Shown: positions 16,335 through 26,338 of the stretch, in pieces | Layout: every line of letters starts with the position of its first letter | Position numbering within the stretch: the first letter of the stretch is position 1 | Assembly (NCBI GenBank): GCA_963802355.1 | Contig: CAWDIV010000001.1 | Span: 62,001-126,000, forward strand | Source: SG8-41 sp963802355 | GTDB taxonomy: Bacteria; Pseudomonadota; Gammaproteobacteria; Burkholderiales; SG8-41 | Length of the DNA: 64,000 bases | Direction: 5' to 3' | Notes under the pieces: model-generated | Told to the model about the DNA's origin: nothing | The model's database searches: none | The model's input: only the letters and a program-made list of their open reading frames with translations | Translations under genes and position numbers: made by a program

Positions 16335-17546
16335 TTACCCGGCCCGTGCCTGCCGAATGTTGGTCACGCTCGCCCCTGCGCAGAGTCCGTCCAGATAGTC
16401 GGCCCATGCCTGCATCATCTTTCGCCGCTCTTGCAAGTAATCGCTATGGTTGTATGCGGCGCGCACCAGGTCACGCTCGCTGTGGGCGAGCTGCCGCTCG
16501 ATAGCGTCATCGTTCCATCCTTGGGAATTGAGCGCCGTTGATGCGGTAGAGCGCGCGCCGTGAGGCGTGAACTTGCCGCCGTAGCCGATCCGATCAAACA
16601 CCACGTTCAAGGTACTGGCACTCATTGGCTTCCTGGGATCGCCCAGATTTGGAAACACATAGTCCGAATCTCCGGCCAGTTTCTTGAGCCGCTCGAAGCA
16701 TTCAACCGCCTGCCGTGACAAGGGCACGATATGCGTCCTCTTCCGCTTCATCCGCTCGGCCGGTATCACCCACTCTGCGCCGTCCAGGTTGATTTCGCTC
16801 CACGGCACTTCGATAAGTTCGAGCTTGCGCGAAAACGTCAGCATCAGAAGGCGTATTGCGAGCTTGGTTTGCGGGCGCCCGGGGTAGCGGTCTGCGGCCT
16901 CTAGGAATGCGGGAATCTCTTTCGCCGTAAGAGCGCGGCCCTTGGGCTTGGGCTTGGGTAGCTCGATCACCGTCCCTACGTCGCGGGCGGGATTACCCGC
17001 ATTCACGGAGCGCGGCAAGGACTTGAACAAGCCGGCGAGGGTGAGCCGCATGTAGTGGGCCGACATCGCTCCGCGCTGCTCCGCGACCTTTCGGACAAGG
17101 CGCTCTATTTCGTCGGCCGTCACGTCCCGAATGGGCTTATTGCCCAATGCCGGGTATATGTCCTGTTCCAGGAAGCGCTTCGCATTGGCGCACCAGCTCC
17201 TGGAGCGCGAGCCGGACCGCGCCTGATACCAGTCCTGCCCAAGTGCCTGAACGGTGTTCTTCTTGGCGATCTTCGCCTGTGCCTTGGCCTCCTGCTTCGC
17301 CTCGGCGGGACTCACCCCTTGAGCTACCTTGCGGCGGGCATCCCCCAGCCTGTCACGGGCAACAGTCAGTGACACGTCGGGGTACTGGCCGATGGTTAGT
17401 GTCTCGCGCGATCCTTTAAGTCGGTAATCGTAGCGCCAGGACTTCGCGCCCTTCGTGGTGACGTAAAGGTATAGGCCATCACGATCCGTGAACTTGTAGG
17501 GCCTCTCCTTGGCCTTGGCAGCCCTTGCCTTGATATCGGTGAGCAT
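16335..17546 (-). CDS. tyrosine integrase, P4 type (DUF4102 N-terminus)
   Basis: A 403-residue integrase from the ATG at 17546, chosen because AGGAG stands at the right distance; a longer frame to 17612 runs into TTGACGGTATC repeats. The N-terminal DUF4102 arm-binding domain (MLTDIKARAAKAKERPYKF) and SAM-like core-binding domain precede the catalytic domain. Catalytic residues are visible: Arg in LTFSRKLEL, HGAR (His-x-x-Arg), LAHSERD and the nucleophile Tyr in RAAYNHSDY. Such enzymes integrate elements at tRNA or gene 3' ends. It appears intact. Confidence 0.9.
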   Translation of the reverse strand: MLTDIKARAAKAKERPYKFTDRDGLYLYVTTKGAKSWRYDYRLKGSRETLTIGQYPDVSLTVARDRLGDARRKVAQGVSPAEAKQEAKAQAKIAKKNTVQALGQDWYQARSGSRSRSWCANAKRFLEQDIYPALGNKPIRDVTADEIERLVRKVAEQRGAMSAHYMRLTLAGLFKSLPRSVNAGNPARDVGTVIELPKPKPKGRALTAKEIPAFLEAADRYPGRPQTKLAIRLLMLTFSRKLELIEVPWSEINLDGAEWVIPAERMKRKRTHIVPLSRQAVECFERLKKLAGDSDYVFPNLGDPRKPMSASTLNVVFDRIGYGGKFTPHGARSTASTALNSQGWNDDAIERQLAHSERDLVRAAYNHSDYLQERRKMMQAWADYLDGLCAGASVTNIRQARAG

Positions 17547-17647
17547 CTCGTCTCCTGACGGTATTCTGTGACTCGGTTGAGCCGATACCGTCAACGATAC
17601 CGTCAATGACAACGGGATGCAAGGAGACGGTAGGAACCGTGTAGGAA

Positions 17648-18283
17648 CTACTTTCCCCTATGAGAACGGGGCTTTGGCTTTGAAGTTGGGATGGCTTGGG
17701 ACGCGTCGGAAAGCCGCTCGACGTAACGTGCGAGCATATCTACTTCGATATTTACGCGGTCACCCGCCTGCAAGGCCCCGAGATTGGTGGCGCCCAGGGT
17801 ATGCGGAATCAGGTTCACTACAAACTCCGCGCCATTCACCTCGTTGACGGTCAGGCTCACGCCATTCACGGCAACGGAACCCTTACGAGCAATGTACTTC
17901 GCGAGCTCGGGCGGCGCAGCGACGGCCACAGCACGATTCCCGCCCTGCTCGGTTATGCGCGCCACGACGCCGACTCCATCCACGTGCCCGCTCACAAGGT
18001 GGCCGCCAATCCGGTCGGAGAGCCGCAGCGCTTTCTCGAGGTTGACCCGGTCCGCCGCAGTAAAGCCGACGGTGCACCTGAGGGTTTCCTCCGACACGTC
18101 GGCTTCGAAACCGCCCGCATCGCTAGCCACGACCGTCAGGCACACGCCGTTCACGGCGATGCTGTCGCCGATTGCGACATCGTCGAGATCGAGACCGCCA
18201 GCCTCCACCCGCAGCCGAAAGCCTCCCGCCGCGGGCTGCGCCCCCGATATCCTGCCGACCGCCGCTACGATTCCAGAAAACAC
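17648..18283 (-). CDS. ribE: riboflavin synthase alpha chain
   Basis: A 211-residue enzyme that dismutates two molecules of 6,7-dimethyl-8-ribityllumazine into riboflavin. I start it at the GTG at 18283, so that the protein opens with the family's (M)FSGIVAAVG. The two halves repeat one another: DSIAVNGVCLTV and LVSGHVDGVG in the first, GSVAVNGVSLTV in the second. The C-terminus ends in a basic tail (PKPRSHRGK). The integrated element's integrase lies 100 bases from its stop. ribD is upstream on the same strand with a repeat-filled spacer between them. Confidence 0.92.
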   Translation of the reverse strand: MFSGIVAAVGRISGAQPAAGGFRLRVEAGGLDLDDVAIGDSIAVNGVCLTVVASDAGGFEADVSEETLRCTVGFTAADRVNLEKALRLSDRIGGHLVSGHVDGVGVVARITEQGGNRAVAVAAPPELAKYIARKGSVAVNGVSLTVNEVNGAEFVVNLIPHTLGATNLGALQAGDRVNIEVDMLARYVERLSDASQAIPTSKPKPRSHRGK

Positions 18284-18302
18284 GTCAACCAGGCTCGCAA
18301 AT

Positions 18303-18570
18303 TCAAGACCGATTAAGCCACAGATACACACAGATAAACACAGATTCGAAGACCCGGTTCCAAAGATTGTAGGATTAACGTCATTCGTCGGGATGAGAAT
18401 CCGCGACGCAGAAATAATGATGGGGTCCGTCGCGAGGACGACCTGTTCAGCCTTTCCTTGGTCAATTCCGTCGCTTCCTGCTTTTGATTTTATCCGTGTG
18501 TATCTGTGTTTATCTGTGGCTGTTTATTTCTGCTTCGTATCTGCGTTCATCTGCGTTTATCTGCGGCTCG
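18303..18570. repeat. inverted CACAGATA-type repeat pair between ribE and ribD
   Basis: AGCCACAGATACACACAGAT begins at 18315. Its mirror, TGTATCTGTGTTTATCTGTGGC, stands around 18500-18521, followed by further words ATCTGCGTTCATCTGCG and TTTATCTGCGG. The arms can pair over about 25 bases and enclose about 150 bases of unrelated DNA with no open frame. The layout matches the facing CACAGAG arms at 34989-35085 and 54313-54562. Confidence 0.7.
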
Positions 18571-18585
18571 GCCTAGTTTTGCCTT

Positions 18586-19680
18586 CTATGCGAACCGCGC
18601 CATTACGCGTATGTCGCTTCCCACCATGCGCAAGTCGTGAATCGTGAGGTTGCGCCTGCCGGACAGATCGGTGAGCTCGGGCAGATTGAACATGCCGCGC
18701 GCGGCGTCTCCGATGAGATGGGGCGCGAGATAGAGGACGAACTCGTCCACCATATGTTCGCGCAGCAGCGAACCGTTGAGCCTGTAGCCCGCTTCCACGT
18801 GCACTTCATTCACCTCGCGGCGCGCCAGCTCCCGGAATAGGTCGCTCAACTCGACTTTGCCGCCGCGGTTCGGCAGCACGATCACCTCGGCGCCCTTGTC
18901 CCGGAGCAAGCGCATCCTTTCCCGGTCCTCGTGCGCCGCGGCGATCAGCACATTTCCCCCAATGAGGATGCGTGCCGAGAGCGGCGTCTCGAGCCTGCTG
19001 TCCACCACTACCCGCAGCGGCTGGCGCGAGGCCGCCACCTCACGCACCGTGAACTGCGGGTCATCGTCTTTCACCGTCCCGATGCCGGTCAGGATCGCGC
19101 ACACGCGGGCGCGCCACCGGTGACCGTCGCTGCGCGCCGCCCCACCCGTGATCCACTGGCTGCGGCCATTGTTCAAAGCAATCTTCCCGTCGAGGCTTGC
19201 CGCGAGCTTCATGCGTACCCATGGCCGCCCGCGCGTCATGCGCGAGACGAAGCCAACGTTCAACTCACGCGCCTCGCTTTCGAGCAAGCCGGTCGCGACG
19301 ACTACTCCCCCGCCTTCGAGCGTGGCAACTCCTCTGCCCGCGACCTGCGGATTCGGATCCAGCATCGCCGCAAGCACGCGTTCAATGCCGGCAGCGATCA
19401 AGGCATCGACACAGGGCGGCGTACGGCCCTGGTGTGCGCAGGGTTCCAGCGTGACGTATGCGGTAGCGCCACGCGCGCGCTCGCCGGCAGCCTGCAAGGC
19501 GTTGATTTCGGCATGCGGCGCGCCGGCTCTCTCGTGCCAGCCTTCCCCTGCCACGACCCCCCCGCGCACGATGACGCAGCCGACTCGCGGGTTGGGCGCG
19601 GTCGTGTAGAGCCCGCGCTCCGCCAGCTGGAGCGCGCGGGCCATGTAGCGATGATCGTCAGCGGTGAAGTTCACAATCAT
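18586..19680 (-). CDS. ribD: bifunctional riboflavin deaminase/reductase RibD
   Basis: A 364-residue two-domain enzyme. Residues about 1-145 are the zinc deaminase: PHAEINAL supplies His and the proton-shuttling Glu, and EPCAHQGRTPPC the zinc cysteines. Residues about 150-364 are the NADPH reductase (RPWVRMKLAASLDGKIAL, SRQPLRVVVDS, EAGYRLNGSLL). It carries out the second and third steps of riboflavin synthesis. Order nrdR-(ankyrin gene)-ribD-ribE on one strand is the usual betaproteobacterial arrangement with one inserted gene. Confidence 0.95.
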   Translation of the reverse strand: MIVNFTADDHRYMARALQLAERGLYTTAPNPRVGCVIVRGGVVAGEGWHERAGAPHAEINALQAAGERARGATAYVTLEPCAHQGRTPPCVDALIAAGIERVLAAMLDPNPQVAGRGVATLEGGGVVVATGLLESEARELNVGFVSRMTRGRPWVRMKLAASLDGKIALNNGRSQWITGGAARSDGHRWRARVCAILTGIGTVKDDDPQFTVREVAASRQPLRVVVDSRLETPLSARILIGGNVLIAAAHEDRERMRLLRDKGAEVIVLPNRGGKVELSDLFRELARREVNEVHVEAGYRLNGSLLREHMVDEFVLYLAPHLIGDAARGMFNLPELTDLSGRRNLTIHDLRMVGSDIRVMARFA

Positions 19681-19855
19681 CTACCGCAGAGACGCGGGGG
19701 AAGATAGAGGAAAACAATACTATAACCGCCAAGACGCCAAAGCCGCCAAGAGAATCCAATTTAAACCAACCGCAGAGACGCGGAGGGAAGCAAGAGAAAA
19801 CAATAATTGAACCGCCAAGACGCCAAGTGCGCCAAGAAAACTTCCAAGAACGATT
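19681..19855. repeat. CGCAGAGACGCGG / CGCCAAGACGCCAA word repeats
   Basis: Two rounds of the same word order occur: CCGCAGAGACGCGG (19683 and about 19771) followed by ACCGCCAAGACGCCAA (19726 and 19812). They form an imperfect 85-base direct repeat between ribD and the ankyrin gene. No coding capacity. Confidence 0.7.
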
Positions 19856-19988
19856 AATGCTGGCAATGAGAGGCGCTCGCCAATGTTGCACGCGTCAGTC
19901 TCAATTACGCTGTTGGACCGCGGTATGGAAGTTGCGGCATGACATAAGCTTCAGGAACGTTTTCCCTCGAAAACCCCGGGGCTCGCTT

Positions 19989-20864
19989 TTATGATCTTCG
20001 AGAGGTCATGACAGCCCTCCTTACTGAGGACGCTCGTACACATATAGCGCAGGTGATATTCCGCTTTGTACCTTCGATACTGTTATTACCTAGCAGCTGT
20101 ACAAATAGATTTACACGCTCAACGGCGTTGTACCTTGGATTGTTCGATGCGCTCTTGCGAATACCGTGCTCCCCGACAGCCTCTAACACTGCCAAACTGA
20201 GCGCTGTATAGTAGCCACCGCCATCACTTCGTAAATGGAGGTTAGCGCGCAGATCAGCACCACGAGAGAGATAGAACTTCAATAATTCGAGATCTCGGCA
20301 ATTGGTGAGGACCGTTCTTCCTTCACTGTCAACAAAATTGAGATCCCCGCCGTAATCAAGCAGAACTTTCAGTCCTAAGATTGCTTTCTTCATATCCTGC
20401 TTAAAGTAGCCCGATAGGTAAGCATTTTCGCCGCAGTCAAAAAATACAGGCCTCCGGCCGGGCAGACTTCCGTTTGGTGACGCCCCCGCCCCTAGAAGAA
20501 ATTCGATGACTTCGACATTTCCTGCGACAAGCGCAAAGGCAATAAGCGGTTGGGTTTTGGCACAAGGCAGTGCCTCGAGTAAGATCTTCCGGCGTTCTTT
20601 CTCCCTCCATTCGGACCGCCGCGTCGGGAGAACGTGAAATAGGATTTTCTCCAGCCAAGTCGGATCGAAGCGTTCGCGCTCATCGATTGTGGCCTCAATG
20701 CTCTGCTTCAACTCCGCCACTGTGCCGGATAGCGCTGGTGGGACATATTTGGTGTGTACAGAGTCGGTACAGCCAGCGCTATCGCCGATCGCAAAGGAGC
20801 CAGTGCTGGTCACCATGACCTGCCCTACCAGCATCGTGGCGAAAACCCATACTGGAAAAGTCAC
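19989..20864 (-). CDS. exported ankyrin-repeat protein
   Basis: A 291-residue protein with an N-terminal hydrophobic segment (about 5-25) that is probably a signal peptide. The middle has ankyrin features: PLIAFALVAGNVEVIEFLL followed by GAGASPNG, ILGLKVLLDYGGDLNFVD, then LELLKFYLSRGADL. About three or four repeats are present. Ankyrin proteins bind other proteins, and the partner is unknown. Its base composition is less GC-rich than ribD and nrdR, and it interrupts the conserved nrdR-ribD order, so it is probably an insertion by transfer. Confidence 0.75.
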   Translation of the reverse strand: MTFPVWVFATMLVGQVMVTSTGSFAIGDSAGCTDSVHTKYVPPALSGTVAELKQSIEATIDERERFDPTWLEKILFHVLPTRRSEWREKERRKILLEALPCAKTQPLIAFALVAGNVEVIEFLLGAGASPNGSLPGRRPVFFDCGENAYLSGYFKQDMKKAILGLKVLLDYGGDLNFVDSEGRTVLTNCRDLELLKFYLSRGADLRANLHLRSDGGGYYTALSLAVLEAVGEHGIRKSASNNPRYNAVERVNLFVQLLGNNSIEGTKRNITCAICVRASSVRRAVMTSRRS

Positions 20865-20869
20865 GGCTG

Positions 20870-21072
20870 CTGTTTGCGCCTCTGCGGTTAAAAGAAGTGT
20901 GGTGACGAGGTGACGCAGTGACGAAGTGACGGAATCTTATTTTTCCGTGTGTTTCCGTGTGATTCCGTGGCTGAATTGACCTGGCTTCTTGGCGGGCTTG
21001 GTGTCTTGGCGGTGAGGGGTTCTTGTCCTCATCCCTCGTCCCTCGTCCCTCATCCCTCATCCTCATCTCCCA
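20870..21072. repeat. mixed word repeats between ankyrin gene and nrdR
   Basis: Successive blocks are GCCTCTGCGGTT, GTGACGAGGTGACGCAGTGACG, TTTCCGTGTGTTTCCGTGTG, CTTGGCGGGCTTGGTGTCTTGG and CCTCATCCCTCGTCCCTCG. Each block is a short word repeated two to five times with single-letter changes. All five word families recur in other gaps of the window. Confidence 0.7.
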
Positions 21073-21534
21073 TCACTTTTTTGCCGGTTGCTGCACTTCC
21101 TTGATCGCGTCCTGGAAGTCGTCCACGCCCTGAAAACTGCGGTACACGGATGCGAAGCGGATATATGCAACCTCGTCGAGCTTGTGCAGCTCGCGCATCA
21201 CCATCTGCCCGATGCGACGCGATTCGATCTCTCGGCCTCCCAGCGCGAGCACGTCCTGCGAGATGGTCGCGATGGCCTCGTCCACGAGCTGCGTCGGCAC
21301 CGGCCGCTTGTGCAGTGCGCGCATGAAACCCGTGCGCAGCTTGTCCAGGTCGAACTCCGCGCGGCTGCCGTCCTGCTTGACCACCTGCGGCATCCGCAGC
21401 TCCACCGTTTCATAGGTGGTGAAGCGCTTGTTGCACGCCGCGCACTTGCGCCGCCGCCGGATCGAGTCGCCGTCGTCGCTTACCCGGGAATCGATGACCT
21501 GGGTGTCGGGCGAATTACAGAACGGGCATTTCAT
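21073..21534 (-). CDS. nrdR: transcriptional repressor NrdR
   Basis: A 153-residue regulator of ribonucleotide reductase genes. The zinc ribbon is MKCPFC..CAACNKRFTTYE (about 1-46, four cysteines), followed by the ATP-cone (PQVVKQDGSRAEFDLDK through about residue 140), which senses ATP/dATP. Length and sequence are standard. It lies directly downstream of glyA, a conserved pairing in betaproteobacteria. Confidence 0.95.
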   Translation of the reverse strand: MKCPFCNSPDTQVIDSRVSDDGDSIRRRRKCAACNKRFTTYETVELRMPQVVKQDGSRAEFDLDKLRTGFMRALHKRPVPTQLVDEAIATISQDVLALGGREIESRRIGQMVMRELHKLDEVAYIRFASVYRSFQGVDDFQDAIKEVQQPAKK

Positions 21535-21627
21535 GAATTCAGTTTCAAGTTACGAGTTTCTAGTTTCCAGTTAACCCCCGAGAATCCACCGTTAATCAAC
21601 TCGAAACTGGAAACTCGAAACCCAAAA

Positions 21628-22879
<1,252 letters not shown>

Positions 22880-22952
22880 GTGGGGCCTGGAGGGGAAGTT
22901 GAGCGTTAGATTTTATCACTTGCAGACTGCCCCATATCGCTGCGTCACTTCT

Positions 22953-24056
22953 TCACTTCTTTCTGGCCCCCGGCCGGACGGCGCTGGTAAACACGAAATT
23001 GTCGTAGCTGATTTCCGCGACGCGAAACCAGAGGAACTGGTCCGCACGGAACTTGAGCCACCCGTCGTAGATGCGCATGAAGTGCTTGCTCTTGCCGGCA
23101 AGCTCCTCGTAGAGCTCGAATGCCGCCTTCTGCGCCGCCTCCATCACGGGGCGGGGAAACGCGCGCAACTGGGTCCCGCCCGCCACCAGCCGTCGCAGCG
23201 CTTCCGGGTTCTTCGTGTCGTAGCGCGCGAGCATGTGCACGTTGGATTCCGCGCACGCCGCTTCAAAGGCCGCCTTATAGGCCTTGGGCAACGTCTCCCA
23301 TTTCTTGATATTCACGATGACCGAAAGCTGTGGTCCGCCTTCCCACCAGCCGGGGTAATAATAGAACTTGGCGACCTTGTCGAAGCCGAGCTTCTCGTCA
23401 TCGTAGGGACCGACCCACTCGGCCGCGTCTATCGTCCCGCGTTCCAGCGCTTGGTAGACCTCACTGCCGGCGATCTGCTGCGCGACCACTCCGAGCTTCG
23501 CGAGCACCTGCCCGCCCAGGCCGCCGATGCGCATCTTGAGACCCTTGAGATCGGCCGTCGTCTTGATTTCCTTGCGGTACCAGCCTCCCATCTGCACGCC
23601 GGTGTTGCCGCCGGGGAACTGCACGCAGCCGTACTCTTTGAAAAGACCGGCCATTGCCTGCATCCCGCCGCCGTAGTACATCCACGCATTTTGCTGCCGC
23701 GCGTTAAGACCGAAGGGCAGCGCAGTGGCGAAGGCGAAAGCCGGGTCCTTTCCGATGTAGTAATACGCCGCGGTGTGCCCGCTTTCCACCGTGCCGTTCT
23801 GCACGGCATCCAGCACCTGCAGGCCCGGCACGATTTCGCCGCTCGCGAACAGGCGAATCTGAAACTTGCCGTCGGTGATCTCGGCCACGCGCCGAACGAC
23901 GAGCTCGCCCGCGCCAAACAAGGTATCGAGACTTTTCGGAAAACTCGAGGCCATCCGCCAGGTGATCGCCGGCTGAGACTGCGCGATCGCGGGTCCGGCC
24001 GTCGTCGCCGCCGCAATGCCCCCGCCAGCACCGCGCAAAAACGTCCGTCGTTGCAT
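22953..24056 (-). CDS. TRAP transporter substrate-binding protein (DctP/TakP-like)
   Basis: A 367-residue periplasmic protein with a Tat-style leader (MQRRTFLRGAGGG, cleavage near AIAQ). Landmarks of the DctP family include PAITWRMASSFPKSLDT, ALPFGLNARQQNAWMYYGGG, KGLKMRIGGLGGQVLAKLG and GPYDDEKLGFDKVAKFYYYP. The last matches the TakP branch, which binds 2-oxo acids or monocarboxylates via a metal-bridged site. The membrane subunits (DctQ/DctM) are not in the window, so it is an orphan here. Confidence 0.9.
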   Translation of the reverse strand: MQRRTFLRGAGGGIAAATTAGPAIAQSQPAITWRMASSFPKSLDTLFGAGELVVRRVAEITDGKFQIRLFASGEIVPGLQVLDAVQNGTVESGHTAAYYYIGKDPAFAFATALPFGLNARQQNAWMYYGGGMQAMAGLFKEYGCVQFPGGNTGVQMGGWYRKEIKTTADLKGLKMRIGGLGGQVLAKLGVVAQQIAGSEVYQALERGTIDAAEWVGPYDDEKLGFDKVAKFYYYPGWWEGGPQLSVIVNIKKWETLPKAYKAAFEAACAESNVHMLARYDTKNPEALRRLVAGGTQLRAFPRPVMEAAQKAAFELYEELAGKSKHFMRIYDGWLKFRADQFLWFRVAEISYDNFVFTSAVRPGARKK

Positions 24057-24195
24057 TTTTCCTCCTCATGCTTGCTTTTCCGCGGACGCGGACGATTATA
24101 GCGTGCGCAAGACGAGGAAGCGGAAAGAGATAGATGGCACTCGTGTTTTGTTGAACGTTTCCGCTGACTGCTTACTGCTTACCGCTCACTGTTTC

Positions 24196-25536
24196 TCATT
24201 CGCCGGCTATCGTCATCCGCTCGATCAGGATGGATCCGGTCTGGCGCGAGCCGCGGCGAATCACGTCGTTCCCCACCGCAGCAATGCTGCGGAACATGTC
24301 CTTGAGATTGCCGGCGATGGTGATCTCCTCGACGGGATATGCGATCTCGCCGCGCTCCACCCAAAAGCCGGTAGCACCACGAGAGTAGTCTCCGGTGACG
24401 GAATTGATTCCCTGTCCCATCATTTCGGTTACCAGCAAGCCCGTTCCCAATGCCTTGAGCATGGCGGCGAAATCCGCACCGGTATCGTGCAGGATGAGGT
24501 TGTGATTGCCGCCTGCATTGCCTGTGGTGTTCAGCTTCAGCTTGCGCGCGGAATAGCTCCCGAGAAAATACCCTTGCAGCACGCCATCCTTCACCACCTC
24601 GCGCGGATGGGTCGCGACGCCTTCCGCGTCAAACGACGTGCTGGCGAGCCCTTTGGGCAGGTGCGGCAGCTCGCTCACGCGCACGAACGGCGCAAATATC
24701 TGTTGCCCCAGGCTGTCGAGAAGGAAAGAGGACTTGCGGTACAAGCTGCCGCCGCTCACCGCAGACACGAAGTGTCCCAAAAGGCTTTCCGCGGCCGGCG
24801 CTTCGAACAGCACGGGGGCCTGACGGGTAGCGATCTTGCGTGCGCCGAGACGCTTCACCGCGCGTTCCCCGGCGCGCCGCCCTACGCTCTCGGCCGTCGG
24901 CAGCTCCGCGGGATCGCGGGTGGTTTCGTACCAGTCGTCGCGCTGCATTTCATCGTTCTTGCCGGCGATCAGGCCGCACCACATGCCATGGCGCGAACCC
25001 GGAAAGCCCGCGAGGAAACCCAGCGAATTGCCGTAGACGAAGCGCGACTCCTGGGTGGACACGCTCGCGCCTTCGGAATTGCCGAGCCGTGGATCGACCG
25101 CGAACCCCGCCCCCTCGCAGGTCTTGGCCAGCTCGATCGCGCGCTCCACGGGAAGCCCCCACGGATGCCACAGGTCGAGATCCTCGATCTTGCGCGCGAG
25201 CATGTCCTCATCCGCCAGTCCGGCGCAGTCATCCGAGGCGGTGAAGCGGGCGATCGACAGCGCCGCATCCACGGTATCCCGAATCGCCTGCGGCGTGAAA
25301 TCCGTTGTGCTGGCGTGCCCGCGCTGCTTGCCGATGTAGACGGTGATGCCGATGCCCTTGTCACGGTTGTGCTCGATAGTCTCGACTTCGCCGCGGCGCA
25401 CCGTGACCGTCTGGCCGAAACCTTCGCTCACCTCGGTCTCCGCCGCACTCGCACCTTGCGCCTTGGCGCGATCCAGGACGTCTTTTGCGATCTGGCGAAG
25501 CTTCTCGTCGGTGTAGGAAAAATGGGTATCAGGCAT
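24196..25536 (-). CDS. pmbA: metalloprotease PmbA/TldE
   Basis: A 446-residue TldD/TldE-family protein. The E-type subunit partners TldD to trim unfolded peptides and process microcin precursors. Visible landmarks are TVTVRRGEVETIEHNRDKG near the N-terminus, GFLAGFPGSRHG, PVLFEAPAAESLLGHFVSA, and the C-terminal GDYSRGATGFWVERGEI plus IAGNLKDMFRSIAAVGND. Length is normal. It is divergent from yjgA, the conserved neighbour in betaproteobacteria. Confidence 0.93.
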   Translation of the reverse strand: MPDTHFSYTDEKLRQIAKDVLDRAKAQGASAAETEVSEGFGQTVTVRRGEVETIEHNRDKGIGITVYIGKQRGHASTTDFTPQAIRDTVDAALSIARFTASDDCAGLADEDMLARKIEDLDLWHPWGLPVERAIELAKTCEGAGFAVDPRLGNSEGASVSTQESRFVYGNSLGFLAGFPGSRHGMWCGLIAGKNDEMQRDDWYETTRDPAELPTAESVGRRAGERAVKRLGARKIATRQAPVLFEAPAAESLLGHFVSAVSGGSLYRKSSFLLDSLGQQIFAPFVRVSELPHLPKGLASTSFDAEGVATHPREVVKDGVLQGYFLGSYSARKLKLNTTGNAGGNHNLILHDTGADFAAMLKALGTGLLVTEMMGQGINSVTGDYSRGATGFWVERGEIAYPVEEITIAGNLKDMFRSIAAVGNDVIRRGSRQTGSILIERMTIAGE

Positions 25537-25735
25537 CGGCGCCCCGTTTACGGTATCGCGATATGGACCAAAAAGAAAAAGGGAGCGATATCATAGCAGT
25601 TAAGACGGGCGAGTTCGGGGCGCCGATAAATGAAAAAGACAATTCGAATGGCATTCAGTTTCTCATTAAATCGGCGTTTCCCGGAATGCCTCCACCACTT
25701 GCGCTTCTATTCCGGACTCGGTAAACGTTCAAGTC

Positions 25736-26224
25736 ATGGTACGGGAAACGCCGATTAGCAAGAGCCGGCGCAAGAAAGAGATGCTCGAATTGCAGGAGCT
25801 GGGTGTTGAATTGATTGCGCTCAGCGTCGACCAGCTCGCGGCCATCGAGCTTCCGGAAATCCTGCGCGACGCGGTGCTTGAGGCACGGCGCATCACGGAC
25901 TTCGAGGGCCGGCGCCGGCAGACCCAATACGTCGGCAAGCTGATGCGTAAGGTGGACGCCGCTCCGATACGCGCCCGGCTGAACGCCTGGAAAACGCAGG
26001 CGCGGACGCATACCGCGCAGTTCAAACGGCTCGAAGCGTGGCGGGAGCGTCTGCTCGACGATGAGGGAGCGCTCGCCGAGCTGCTGCGAGAATATCCGCA
26101 GGCCGACGAGCACGAGCTGAACAGCCTGATTCGCGACGCGCGGCGCGAGCGGCTGGGAAACCATCCTCCGAAGAGTTATCGCGCGCTGTTTCAGGCATTG
26201 CGCGAGTTGATTGAGAAAGCGTGA
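25736..26224 (+). CDS. darP: ribosome-associated protein YjgA/DarP
   Basis: A 162-residue highly charged helical protein of the YjgA (DUF615) family, a factor that binds the assembling 50S subunit. Landmarks are ISKSRRKKEMLELQELG, EARRITDFEGRRRQTQYVGKLMR and the C-terminal NHPPKSYRALFQALREL. The pmbA (divergent)-yjgA-mog context is conserved. The ATG at 25736 has only a weak upstream AACG/TTCAAG region and no clear Shine-Dalgarno. Confidence 0.92.
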   Translation: MVRETPISKSRRKKEMLELQELGVELIALSVDQLAAIELPEILRDAVLEARRITDFEGRRRQTQYVGKLMRKVDAAPIRARLNAWKTQARTHTAQFKRLEAWRERLLDDEGALAELLREYPQADEHELNSLIRDARRERLGNHPPKSYRALFQALRELIEKA

Positions 26225-26335
26225 CTGATGCGGCGTGACTGGTGACTCGTGACTGGTAGGATGTGATCGGTTCTTTGCCTCCTTCGATCCTCGACCTCGA
26301 CCCTCGTCCCTGGTCCCGCGCGCTATACTCCGGCA
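26225..26335. repeat. GTGACTCGTGACTGG / CCTCGACCCTCGTCCC repeats
   Basis: Between yjgA and mog stand TGACTGGTGACTCGTGACTG followed by GATCCTCGACCTCGACCCTCG and CCCTGGTCCC. Both are degenerate heptamer-like word repeats of the types found at 39575-39600, 21030-21065 and 32345-32535. Confidence 0.65.
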
Positions 26336-26338
26336 CCT

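Larger units (their letters stand above)
12071..17612. mobile_element. small integrated element (P4/satellite-like), limits approximate
   Basis: All genes from 12071 to 17546 lie on the minus strand and form a typical integrated-element set: tyrosine integrase, an unknown protein, AlpA-type regulator, primase-helicase, two small proteins. There are no capsid, tail or packaging genes. The integrase gene faces the 3' end of ribE (stop at 17648), which may be the insertion site. I could not find a flanking direct repeat by eye, so the left limit is open and could include the nuclease at 11407. Confidence 0.6.

Noticed and set aside
17560..17660. Attachment site duplicated at the other end of the integrated element
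   Set aside because: Compared by eye with 11-12.4 kb; no direct repeat longer than about 8 bases was found, so no att site is claimed.
24016..25596. 526-codon plus-strand open frame over pmbA
   Set aside because: Antisense shadow of a full-length PmbA.
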